The position numbers and the translations under genes are program-made. 17,289 bases of DNA from an uncultured Collinsella sp. GTDB taxonomy: Bacteria; Actinomycetota; Coriobacteriia; Coriobacteriales; Coriobacteriaceae. The stretch spans positions 1 through 17,289 of the forward strand of contig URNI01000038.1 in the NCBI GenBank assembly GCA_900549135.1. Reading direction: 5' to 3'. Shown one piece after another: positions 1 to 7,349 of the stretch; the first letter of the stretch is position 1, and each line of letters begins with the position of its first letter. The notes beneath the pieces were generated by a model that saw only the letters and a list, made by a program, of their open reading frames with translations, was not told the DNA's origin and did not search any database.

Positions 1-13
1 CTTCAGTCCTGCT

Positions 14-50
14 CACGACGGAGAGCACATTAAGTGCTCTCCTGTTCGTG
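14..50. other. Imperfect hairpin downstream of the phosphatase gene
   Basis: A perfect 9-bp inverted repeat (20-28 against 34-42, GGAGAGCAC with a 5-base loop) is extended by flanking CACGAC and GTTCGTG arms with single-base bulges. It lies about 100 bases past the stop codon of the minus-strand phosphatase gene. Neither strand has a T-run after it, so it is not a standard intrinsic terminator. The rest of 1-146 shows nothing I can recognise. Confidence 0.45.
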
Positions 51-146
51 CGGAACTCGCGACAACCTTAATATGCCTCAGGCCCGCCCCCTCCGCCGCA
101 CACTGGGAACGCCACGTTGATGTCTGCTTAACTTTGCTCGTTCAGG

Positions 147-773
147 CTAATGACTTTGTTGAGGGTCCACTATTTGCTGGAGGGTGAACTTGCATTGCAT
201 TGGCTCGCCTTCTGCTTGTGGCTTTGCCTCATCGAAATCAAAGATCATGATGGCGCAGTTGGGGAGTTTTGTTGGGAGCTCGAAGCCCTCTGGAGCTGCA
301 GCCTTGATGAATTGGCGGCTGGCGCTGCCGTGGCTTACTGCTAGGAGGGTTTCTATGCCCTCGGCGCCCATGAGATTGGTGAGGGTGTCTACCATGCGCG
401 CTTGCAGCGCCTGGCTTCCTTCCCCTCCGAAGGGGACCAAATCCTCGCCCGGATCCCAGACGTCGGTGGGAAGGGCATCGTGGGGACCTTCCTCGAAGGT
501 GCCGTAGCAGCGTTCGATGATGCCTTCGCAGGGCTCGACTGCTGCGTCCGGGCCAAGGAGTTCGGTTGCGACGAGCCGAGCCGTGTCCATGGCTCGGCCT
601 AAGGGCGAAGAGACCACTTTGTCGGGGACAACGTCGTGGCCCTTGAGCCATGCGGCTGCCATTCCCGCTTGTTTGCGGCCAAGGTCGGTCAGCGGTGAAT
701 CGCAGCGGCCCTGGACCAGCTTTTTGACGTTGAATTCCGTCTGGCCGTGGCGGAGTAGGTATAGGCGCTTCAT
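147..773 (-). CDS. Histidine phosphatase family protein (phosphoglycerate-mutase-like)
   Basis: This 208-residue protein belongs to the histidine phosphatase (phosphoglycerate mutase-like) superfamily. The signature LRHGQTEFN at the N terminus holds the phospho-accepting His9 and its partner Arg8. Further active-site residues follow the family order: Arg60 in SSPLGRA, Glu87 in ERCYGTFEEG and His148 in VSHGSASR. The length is normal for small cytosolic members, which act on sugar phosphates, alpha-ribazole phosphate or other phosphomonoesters; the sequence does not tell which substrate applies. The ATG start follows a GAGGAG ribosome-binding site. It lies 39 bases downstream of the CDF transporter gene on the same strand, so the two may be co-transcribed, though no functional link is evident. 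No signal peptide or membrane segment is visible. Confidence 0.88.
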   Translation of the reverse strand: MKRLYLLRHGQTEFNVKKLVQGRCDSPLTDLGRKQAGMAAAWLKGHDVVPDKVVSSPLGRAMDTARLVATELLGPDAAVEPCEGIIERCYGTFEEGPHDALPTDVWDPGEDLVPFGGEGSQALQARMVDTLTNLMGAEGIETLLAVSHGSASRQFIKAAAPEGFELPTKLPNCAIMIFDFDEAKPQAEGEPMQCKFTLQQIVDPQQSH

Positions 774-812
774 GCTCTCCTCTTCTGTATAACTTGCTTT
801 GCCGGCACAGCC

Positions 813-1973
813 CTACTCGTGGGTATGCCCTACGTAGTCTTCGTCGATCGTAATCTTGGCAATCGACTTGGGATATTCCGATTCGACCCGTTGTGCCAGC
901 GCGTGCTTTAAGTCTTCGGCACTCATCTGCAGATCCGAGGGACGCACGCAGTCAAAGATCACTTTGGTGTGCGTGGGGCCCGGCACACAGCGCAAATCAT
1001 GAATCGAAAGGCGGCTATCGATCTCTTGAGCCATAGCGTTGATGCGCAAGCGCATGCTCGCCACCTTTGGATCGTCGGTCACGATGGGGTCGTAGTGAAG
1101 TGTGACAATCATGCCGTCTTCGTTCCTAAACGACTGCTCGATGTTATCGAGCGTGTCGTGACTTTCCAGCGGGCTGGCCTCGGCTGCCATCTCGGCGTGA
1201 GCGCTTGCGAACTTCCTGCCCGGGCCGTAGTCGTGAACCATCAAATCGTGAACTCCCAAAACGCCGGGATAGCTCATGATCTTGTCTCGAATGTGCTTGA
1301 CCAGCTTAGGATCGGGCGACTGACCCAAAAGCGGGCTCACCGTATCTTGAATAAGTTCAAAGCCGCTCCAGCCAATATAGGCGCCAACGGCAAGGCCAAC
1401 CCATGCGTCAAGATTGATGTGCGTCACCTGCGAAACAATTGCACATGCCAGCACGGCGCCTGTGGCAAGAACATCGTTCTTGGAATCCTGGGCAGTCGCA
1501 TGCAGTGTCTCGGACTCGATACGGTCGCCGAGCTTTTGGTTGAGCGCCGCCATCCACAGCTTAACAACCATCGAAAGCGCCAGGACTGCCACCAGGGCAA
1601 GCGAGAACTCGACAGGTTCGGGGTGGATGATACGCTCAAACGAGGACTTCACCAGTTCAAGGCCAATGAGAAGCACGAGCGCCGCCACGACAAGACCCGA
1701 GAGGTACTCGTAGCGACCATGGCCGTATGGATGCTCGGGGTCGGCGGGCTTGCTCGCCAGCTTAAAGCCCAGCACGCTCACGATATTCGAGCTGGCATCG
1801 GACAGGTTGTTCATGGCATCCGCCACAATCGAAACCGATCCCGAAACCACACCGATTGCGCCCTTCGCAGCACAAAGCGCCACATTGGCGACAATACACA
1901 CCATGCCCGCTAACGTGCCCACACGCGCACGATCGCCCTGCGCGCGCTTAACTATCCACTCGACCATCTGCAT
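813..1973 (-). CDS. Cation diffusion facilitator family metal exporter, probably Mn2+
   Basis: This 386-residue inner-membrane protein has the CDF layout: about six transmembrane helices in residues 15-215, then a cytoplasmic dimerising domain with HDLMVHDYGPG. The TM2 signature ADAMNNLSDASS and the HPYGHGRYEYL loop are typical. Aligning by eye to E. coli YiiP, the four transport-site residues fall on Asn55, Asp59, Asp163 and Asp167. N-D-D-D is the pattern described for manganese exporters such as pneumococcal MntE, in contrast to the Zn-type D-D-H-D or H-D-H-D. Manganese is therefore the likely substrate, by inference. It exports metal from the cytoplasm using the proton gradient. The C-terminal region (about 300-386) extends past the usual CDF length. 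ATG codons at 1973 and 1967 are both possible starts; a G-rich stretch precedes the first. Confidence 0.87.
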   Translation of the reverse strand: MQMVEWIVKRAQGDRARVGTLAGMVCIVANVALCAAKGAIGVVSGSVSIVADAMNNLSDASSNIVSVLGFKLASKPADPEHPYGHGRYEYLSGLVVAALVLLIGLELVKSSFERIIHPEPVEFSLALVAVLALSMVVKLWMAALNQKLGDRIESETLHATAQDSKNDVLATGAVLACAIVSQVTHINLDAWVGLAVGAYIGWSGFELIQDTVSPLLGQSPDPKLVKHIRDKIMSYPGVLGVHDLMVHDYGPGRKFASAHAEMAAEASPLESHDTLDNIEQSFRNEDGMIVTLHYDPIVTDDPKVASMRLRINAMAQEIDSRLSIHDLRCVPGPTHTKVIFDCVRPSDLQMSAEDLKHALAQRVESEYPKSIAKITIDEDYVGHTHE

Positions 1974-2050
1974 CCGCCCCCACGGTACTACCTATATATC
2001 TATTGCTCAAACGGATTGTAGTGTAGCCACTTTGTCTCCCAGATACAAAG

Positions 2051-2078
2051 AGGCCGCAGCCCGCACGGGCCACGGCCT
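2051..2078 (-). terminator. Probable intrinsic terminator after the fab/PTS transcript
   Basis: A GC-rich nested hairpin (AGGCCG 2051-2056 with CGGCCT 2073-2078, and inner GCCC/GGGC around a 4-base loop) is followed on the minus strand by CTCTTTGT. It lies about 40 bases past the EIIC stop codon and before the CDF gene. The T-tract is short and interrupted, so strength is uncertain. Confidence 0.6.
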
Positions 2079-2086
2079 TGGAGCAT

Positions 2087-2109
2087 GACAAAAGAATCGT
2101 CCTTTTGTC
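2087..2109. other. Hairpin directly after the EIIC gene
   Basis: GACAAAAG (2087-2094) and CTTTTGTC (2102-2109) are perfect inverted repeats around a 7-base loop, starting 8 bases after the EIIC stop codon. It has no following T-run on the minus strand. It may assist the adjacent terminator or protect the 3' end of the mRNA. Confidence 0.5.
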
Positions 2110-2117
2110 GCACAGGT

Positions 2118-3332
2118 TTATGCGCTTACTTCAGCAGCGCTCGCCACTGTTTCGGGTGAATCGGCCCCGTCTTCTGCCGCCTGTCCCTGCGCCGGCACCA
2201 CGCCAAAGCAGTAGCTCAGCGCCGCAGACACCGCAAATGCCACACCGCCGGCAACGCAGCACCACAGCAGGTTCGAGATGCCGCCCGTGGCAAAGCCAAT
2301 GACCATAAGGACATTCGTCATGCCGATGGTATAGGCCGTAACGTGGCCCACGGCCGCAACAAGGCCTCCGACGGCGCCGCCAATGGCCATGTACGTCAGG
2401 CACCTGCCATATTTAAAGCCGCAACCGTACAGCGCCGGCTCGCTTACGCCGCCAAGAATACCCGAGATTGAATAGCCCAGCATGAGTGCCTTCTCGTCCT
2501 TATCCGCAACGCGGAGCGACGCGCCAAAGGGCATGCCCCAAACGGCGAACGTCGCCATCGTCGCGGCGATCAGGATGCACGAATCCGTTCCCACACTCAT
2601 AAACTGAGCATAGGCAAGCGATAGGACAACGTTGCTGACGCCTGCAATCTTAAGAAACTCCCAACCCGCGGCAAGCCCCATGAGCGTGAGCAGCGACACG
2701 ATGCCACCGGAATTGCCAAGCATAAACATAAGCTGGCCCAACAGCATGCCCAGATAGCTGCCCGCCGGCGCCGTAATACACAGCGAAACCGGAACCATGA
2801 CAAGCATGGTCGCAAACGGAACAAACGAAAACGCCACGGCCTTAGGGATAACGCGCTGAAAGAAACACTCCACTCGCCATAGCACGGGCACCGAAAGGAG
2901 AACCGGAATAACAGTCGTCGTGTAATCGTTGACCGGCGCGGGAAGCAGACCATACACGGAAGTCATCGATGCCCCCGTCGTCGATGCGGCATCGACGAGC
3001 TTAAGCAGATCGGGCGCAATCAATACGCCGCCCAGCATCATGCCTAGCTGCTCCGAGCAACCGAGCTGGCGGGCGGCCGCCCAACCAAGATAAATGGGCA
3101 AAAAGTAGTAGCCGGCGTTATAGAGCCAACTGTAGAACAGGCGATAGATTTCGGAATCGGCAGACCACAGGCCCAGCATACCTTCGCCCATAATGACGGC
3201 AACGGTGCGGAACAACGCCGCGCAGACAATAAACGGCAGCGCCGACATCATGCTTTTGGACAGATAGTCCACCACGGCCATGGCGTTTGATGAAACCGTC
3301 GTTGTAAACGAGGTGTTAGAAACTTGTAGCAT
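2118..3332 (-). CDS. Stand-alone PTS EIIC-like membrane protein (beta-glucoside/sucrose family)
   Basis: This 404-residue polytopic membrane protein matches the EIIC domain of the glucose/beta-glucoside superfamily of phosphotransferase transporters. YTTTVIPVLLSV (138-149), the VIPKAVAFSFVPF segment and GGVSEPALYG (294-303, the GITEP-type substrate motif with Glu298) are all in family order. No EIIB (CxxG-type cysteine) or EIIA domain is attached, and none is encoded nearby. Where relatives have a conserved Gly-x-His in the membrane, this protein reads GVS (Ser233), so sugar phosphorylation by the usual route is doubtful. The C-terminal 25 residues are hydrophilic and acidic. The ATG at 3332 follows GGGAAAGG; an in-frame ATG at 3356 is possible. 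It lies 40 bases after accDA with no terminator seen between, so it probably shares the fab transcript. The substrate is unknown. Confidence 0.8.
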   Translation of the reverse strand: MLQVSNTSFTTTVSSNAMAVVDYLSKSMMSALPFIVCAALFRTVAVIMGEGMLGLWSADSEIYRLFYSWLYNAGYYFLPIYLGWAAARQLGCSEQLGMMLGGVLIAPDLLKLVDAASTTGASMTSVYGLLPAPVNDYTTTVIPVLLSVPVLWRVECFFQRVIPKAVAFSFVPFATMLVMVPVSLCITAPAGSYLGMLLGQLMFMLGNSGGIVSLLTLMGLAAGWEFLKIAGVSNVVLSLAYAQFMSVGTDSCILIAATMATFAVWGMPFGASLRVADKDEKALMLGYSISGILGGVSEPALYGCGFKYGRCLTYMAIGGAVGGLVAAVGHVTAYTIGMTNVLMVIGFATGGISNLLWCCVAGGVAFAVSAALSYCFGVVPAQGQAAEDGADSPETVASAAEVSA

Positions 3333-3372
3333 GGAACGCCTTTCCCAATATGACATGCGGGCTGTCCCTTTG

Positions 3373-5097
3373 TCACATCGTGCGGTACTGACCGATTGCG
3401 CGGTACTTTTCGTAGCGGAGGTTTGTGAGGGTCGCGTCGTCGAGCTGCCCAAGCGTATCGAAGGCATCAAATGCCGAGGACATGACGGCACCGGCGATCT
3501 CCTCATGCGACAGGCCCCTATCGTCAACAATGCCGTCGATGATGCCGAGCGCCAACAGATCGGGGGCCGTGAGCTTAAGCGCCTCGGCGGCCTCATTCGC
3601 GCGCTCGGTATCCTTCCACAGGATCGACGCACAGGCCTCGGGGCTCACGACCGAATAGGCCGAGCTCGAGAGCATCAGGATGCGGTCGGCCACGGACAGC
3701 GCCAGCGCGCCACCAGAGCCGCCCTCGCCTGTCACCACCGAGACAATCGGCGTCTTGAGGCCGCTCATCTCCATGAGATTCTGGGCAATCGCCTCGCCCT
3801 GGCCGCGCTCCTCGGCACCGATGCCGCAAAACGCGCCCGAAGTATCGACCAGACACAGAACCGGTCGACCAAACTTTTCGGCCTGGCGTATAAGGCGACG
3901 CGCTTTGCGGTAGCCCTCGGGATGTGCCATACCAAAGTTGCGACGCATGCGCTCTTTGGTCGTGGTACCGCGCTCGACGGCGATAACCGTCACGGGTCGC
4001 CCGTCTTTCCAGCCAATGCCAGCCACCACGGCGGCGTCGTCGCCAAAGTAACGGTCGCCATGCAGCTCCACAAATCCATCCAGGCCCAGCGAGATCATCT
4101 CGCCCGCCGTGGCGCGATCTGCCGAGCGGGTCTGCTTGACAATCTCGAGCGCGGTTTTTGGTGCGGTCGAGCGCTTGAACAAGTGTCCCAGCTTTTTGCC
4201 GCGACGACCCGTATGCACGATCTCATGCGGTGCCCCCAGGCCGGGCGCGTGCCCTTCGTGCAGTGCCAGCAGCTCGCCTACCGTGAGCGCAATCTCGCCA
4301 CGCGGAACAACGGCATCGCAAAAGCCGTGCTCCAGCAAAAACTCGGAGCGCTGGAATCCCTTGGGCAGGCGCTTGTGCATGTTCTGCTCGATCACGCGCG
4401 GGCCGGCAAATGCCGTCAGGGCATCGGGCTCGGCCAGGATAATATCGCCCTCCATGGCAAAGCTCGCGGTTACGCCTCCGGTCGTGGGGTCGGTGAGCAC
4501 CGTGATATACAGGCCGCCCGCCTCGCTGTGGCGCCTAACCGCCGCAGAAATCTTGGCCATCTGCATAAGCGATGTCACGCCCTCTTGCATGCGCGCACCG
4601 CCCGAAACGGTAAAGCCGACAACCGGCAATCCCAGCTCGGTCGCGTGCTCAAATGTGCGACAGATCTTCTCGCCCACCACGGAACCCATCGAGCCCATCA
4701 TAAAGTCGGCATCCATAAAGAAGAGTGCGGTATCGCAACCGCAGATTTTGCCCCTGCCGCACACAACGGCATCGCGCTCGCCCGAACGCTCGCTTACGCT
4801 CTTGAGCTTGTCGGCATAGCCGGGAAACGAGAGGAAGTCCTCCGACGCCAGATTGGCATCCCATTCCTCAAACGTGCCCTCGTCGACCGTCATGCGCATG
4901 CGCGCGCGACCGCTCACGCGAAAGTGTTTGCCGCAACGAGGGCAAACCTCGAGATTGTCGTGCAGGCGTGCCTCATCGATCACGCGGCGGCACTCCGGGC
5001 ACTTGATAAACACGTGGCGCGCGGGAAACTCGGCGCACGACTCGGTTATCGGCCCCTCGAGGACGTTGACCGTCTTCGCTTTTCTATTCATCAGCAT
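3373..5097 (-). CDS. accDA: Acetyl-CoA carboxylase carboxyltransferase, fused beta (AccD) and alpha (AccA) subunits
   Basis: This 574-residue cytosolic protein joins both carboxyltransferase subunits, which are separate in E. coli. It moves CO2 from biotin on AccB to acetyl-CoA, giving malonyl-CoA. Residues 1-285 are AccD-like: a four-cysteine zinc ribbon (Cys33, Cys36, Cys52, Cys55), then FTVSGGARMQEG and TDPTTGGVTASFA. Residues 310-574 are AccA-like: GDRYFGDDAAVVAG, FGMAHPEGYRKA, VDTSGAFCGIGAEE and TGEGGSGGALAL. The AccA part is about 265 residues and lacks much of the N-terminal helical region of the 319-residue E. coli protein. The joint is continuous with no stop codon or frameshift. The start at 5097 overlaps the accC stop by 14 bases, suggesting translational coupling; ATG at 5091 is an alternative. 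It is the last lipid-synthesis gene of the operon. Confidence 0.93.
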   Translation of the reverse strand: MLMNRKAKTVNVLEGPITESCAEFPARHVFIKCPECRRVIDEARLHDNLEVCPRCGKHFRVSGRARMRMTVDEGTFEEWDANLASEDFLSFPGYADKLKSVSERSGERDAVVCGRGKICGCDTALFFMDADFMMGSMGSVVGEKICRTFEHATELGLPVVGFTVSGGARMQEGVTSLMQMAKISAAVRRHSEAGGLYITVLTDPTTGGVTASFAMEGDIILAEPDALTAFAGPRVIEQNMHKRLPKGFQRSEFLLEHGFCDAVVPRGEIALTVGELLALHEGHAPGLGAPHEIVHTGRRGKKLGHLFKRSTAPKTALEIVKQTRSADRATAGEMISLGLDGFVELHGDRYFGDDAAVVAGIGWKDGRPVTVIAVERGTTTKERMRRNFGMAHPEGYRKARRLIRQAEKFGRPVLCLVDTSGAFCGIGAEERGQGEAIAQNLMEMSGLKTPIVSVVTGEGGSGGALALSVADRILMLSSSAYSVVSPEACASILWKDTERANEAAEALKLTAPDLLALGIIDGIVDDRGLSHEEIAGAVMSSAFDAFDTLGQLDDATLTNLRYEKYRAIGQYRTM

Positions 5098-6427
5098 AGA
5101 GATGCCCCATCAGATCGGTGTGGTACATGCCCGACAAGAACTCGTCGTTTGCCAGCACGTCGAGCTGAAGCTCGCTGTTTTCGCTCACGCCCTCAATCAC
5201 GAGCTCGCCCAGGGCCGAGCGCATCTTGCGAATGGCGCCGTCACGCGTGGGCGCACACACGATGAGCTTGCCGAGCATGGAGTCGTAGTACGGCGGAACG
5301 TTCGCACCGGTAAACATGGCGGAATCCCAGCGCACGCGCGGACCACCCGGCACACGCAACGCGGTGACCGTTCCGCATGATGGCAGAAAGTCCGGCGTTT
5401 CGGCATTGATGCGGCACTCCATGGCGTGGTTGCGGACCGGCATGTCCTCCTGCTCAAAGGGCAGAGGCTGGCCGGCTGCCACACGCAGCTGCCACTTGAC
5501 CAGGTCGGTATCGGTCACAAACTCCGTAACCGGATGCTCCACCTGCAGGCGCGTGTTCATTTCCATAAAGTAGAAATTGCCGTCGTCCGAATACAGGAAC
5601 TCGATGGTACCGGCTCCTTCGTAGCCGACGGCACGAGCCAGGTCACGCGCTGCCTTGTGCATGCGAGCACGAATGTCGTCGTGTCCGTCGAGGCACGGCG
5701 CGGGGCTCTCCTCGATCAGCTTTTGGTTGCGGCGCTGCACCGAGCACTCGCGCTCGCCGAGCGAAAACACATGGCCCTGCTTATCGGCCATAATCTGCAC
5801 CTCAACATGGTGCGCCGGCGCGACAAACTTCTCCATGTAGCACTCGCCGTCGCCAAAAACGGCCTCGCCCTCGGCACGCGCCTCGATAAACGCCTTTGCC
5901 GCATCTTCCACGCGCTCGACCTTGCGAATGCCGCGGCCGCCACCGCCGGCACGCGCCTTAATAAGCACGGGGCAGCCAATGCGCTCGGCCTCGGCCGTCG
6001 CCTCCTCGGGACTTTTGAGCAGATCGCAACCCGGCACGATGGGCACGCCCGCCGCAGCAGCCGTTCGACGTGCGGCGTCCTTGTCGCCCATGCTGTCGAT
6101 CACCTCGGCCGAAGGACCGACAAACGCCAGGCCATACTTGTCGCAGTCTCGCACGAAGCTCGCCTTCTCGGAGAAAAAGCCATAGCCGGGATGAATTGCC
6201 TTAGCTCCTGACTTTACGGCACAGGTGAGCACGGCATCGTCATTGAGGTAGCTCTCGGCAAGACGCGGGCCGCCGATGCAATACGCCTCGTCGGCAAGCT
6301 GCACGTGCAACGCGTCCGCATCGGCCGTGGAATAAACGGCGACGGTCTTGATGCCCATATCGCGGCACGCGCGGATAACACGGACCGCGACTTCGCCGCG
6401 GTTGGCGATGAGCACTTTGTCGAACAT
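5084..6427 (-). CDS. accC: Acetyl-CoA carboxylase, biotin carboxylase subunit
   Basis: This 447-residue ATP-grasp enzyme carboxylates the biotin on AccB using bicarbonate and ATP, the first half-reaction of malonyl-CoA synthesis. The N-terminal carboxylase domain opens with KVLIANRGEVAVRVIRAC. The ATP-binding glycine-rich loop is at about 160-166 (AGGGGRG), Lys116 lies in the GDK motif, and EMNTRLQVEHPVTE supplies catalytic residues. Length equals that of E. coli AccC (449). The start at 6427 is chosen because homology begins there and AAGGAAGG lies 5 bases upstream; the reading frame stays open further upstream but that part resembles nothing and runs back through fabZ. It follows fabZ by 10 bases and overlaps accDA by 14. 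Confidence 0.96.
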   Translation of the reverse strand: MFDKVLIANRGEVAVRVIRACRDMGIKTVAVYSTADADALHVQLADEAYCIGGPRLAESYLNDDAVLTCAVKSGAKAIHPGYGFFSEKASFVRDCDKYGLAFVGPSAEVIDSMGDKDAARRTAAAAGVPIVPGCDLLKSPEEATAEAERIGCPVLIKARAGGGGRGIRKVERVEDAAKAFIEARAEGEAVFGDGECYMEKFVAPAHHVEVQIMADKQGHVFSLGERECSVQRRNQKLIEESPAPCLDGHDDIRARMHKAARDLARAVGYEGAGTIEFLYSDDGNFYFMEMNTRLQVEHPVTEFVTDTDLVKWQLRVAAGQPLPFEQEDMPVRNHAMECRINAETPDFLPSCGTVTALRVPGGPRVRWDSAMFTGANVPPYYDSMLGKLIVCAPTRDGAIRKMRSALGELVIEGVSENSELQLDVLANDEFLSGMYHTDLMGHLYADE

Positions 6428-6437
6428 GAAGCCTTCC

Positions 6438-6860
6438 TTAACTTTCGTGCATGAGTGCAAAAGACATATCGGCGCGGCAGCAAACCTCACCGTTGACGCT
6501 TGCAGTACCCGTCGCAAAGCGGAACGGCCCGCGCGCACGCGTGATGGAGCACACCAGATCAACCGTATCGCCCGGGCGCACCGGACGCTTAAAGCGCACC
6601 TTGTCCAGACTCGTGTAGAACGGCGTCGCGCCGCGCGCCTCCTCATCGCCCATCAGCAACACGCAGCAGTTTTGGGCGAGCATCTCGCACTGGATCACGC
6701 CGGGGACCACCGGGTTTCCCGGAAAATGCCCCTGCAAAAAGTATTCGTCGCCCGTAATCGTGATCTTACCGTGGGCCTCGTCGCCCACCAGCTCGGCTTC
6801 GTCGAGCAAAAGCATCGGTTCGCGATGCGGTAACAGTTCTTTGAGCTCTTCTTTGTTCAT
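6438..6860 (-). CDS. fabZ: 3-hydroxyacyl-ACP dehydratase
   Basis: This 140-residue hot-dog-fold enzyme dehydrates (3R)-hydroxyacyl-ACP to trans-2-enoyl-ACP. LLPHREPMLLLDE at the N terminus and GHFPGNPVVPGV in the middle are family signatures. The catalytic pair is His45 and Glu59, 14 residues apart; glutamate rather than aspartate points to FabZ and not the isomerising FabA. ATG at 6860 is preferred, with AGGTGAT 6 bases upstream; a GTG three codons earlier (6869) directly abuts the accB stop codon. It lies between accB and accC, the same position as in streptococci. No FabM or FabA isomerase lies in the window, so any unsaturated fatty-acid branch is encoded elsewhere or absent. Confidence 0.95.
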   Translation of the reverse strand: MNKEELKELLPHREPMLLLDEAELVGDEAHGKITITGDEYFLQGHFPGNPVVPGVIQCEMLAQNCCVLLMGDEEARGATPFYTSLDKVRFKRPVRPGDTVDLVCSITRARGPFRFATGTASVNGEVCCRADMSFALMHES

Positions 6861-6869
6861 GGATATCAC

Positions 6870-7346
6870 CTATCCGATCCTCATGAGGCAGCTGCCAAAC
6901 TCCACGAGGTCGCCGTCGGCCACGCAGACCTCGAGTACCTCGCCATCCGTCTCTGCCGTCACCTCGTTGAAGACTTTCATGGCCTCGATGATGCAGAGGG
7001 TCTCGCCGGCCTTGACCTTGGAGCCCACGTGCACAAACGGCTCGTCGCCCGGCGCCGGGGCAGCATAGAAAACGCCGACCATGGGAGCGGTCACCTCGGT
7101 GCCCTTAGGCTCCGACACGGCGGCAGGTGTCTGCGCGGCGGGTTCCGGTGCGGTGGCAGGCATGGCGACAGGAGCCACCGCCGGAGCAGTCACGGCACCC
7201 GGCATAGGCATGGGCACGGCAACCGGCTGCGCGGCACTCGCGCGCTCGAGCTCGACCGCGGTGCCATCGGGCTCCTCAACACGCACGCGCGTGAGGCCGC
7301 GGTCCTCCATCACATCGGCTATCTCGGCAAGTCTTTTGGAATCCAT
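6870..7346 (-). CDS. accB: Acetyl-CoA carboxylase biotin carboxyl carrier protein
   Basis: This 158-residue carrier shuttles CO2-biotin between AccC and AccDA. An N-terminal helical region (1-35) leads into a linker rich in Ala and Pro (about 38-80), followed by the biotinyl domain (about 84-158). The biotin attachment site is Lys124 in EAMKVFNEV; valine replaces the methionine after the lysine in the E. coli AMKM motif, as in some Gram-positive carriers. The divergent birA gene in this window encodes the enzyme expected to attach the biotin. The ATG start follows a GAGGAG site that overlaps the fabF stop, with only 3 bases between the genes. Confidence 0.95.
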   Translation of the reverse strand: MDSKRLAEIADVMEDRGLTRVRVEEPDGTAVELERASAAQPVAVPMPMPGAVTAPAVAPVAMPATAPEPAAQTPAAVSEPKGTEVTAPMVGVFYAAPAPGDEPFVHVGSKVKAGETLCIIEAMKVFNEVTAETDGEVLEVCVADGDLVEFGSCLMRIG

Positions 7347-7349
7347 GCT

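Noticed and set aside
3333..3632. N-terminal extension of the EIIC frame back into accDA
   Set aside because: The extra 100 residues are Arg/Ser/Pro-rich, overlap the accDA end in another frame and have no EIIC or EIIB character; a ribosome-binding site supports ATG at 3332.
3280..5265. Plus-strand open frame of 661 codons opposite accDA
   Set aside because: It is antisense to a clear accDA gene, is rich in Arg, His and Ala as expected of a shadow frame, and has no recognisable domain.
6978..6980. AMKV rather than AMKM at the AccB biotin site as a defect
   Set aside because: Val after the biotin lysine is found in functional Gram-positive carriers, so it does not suggest loss of function.
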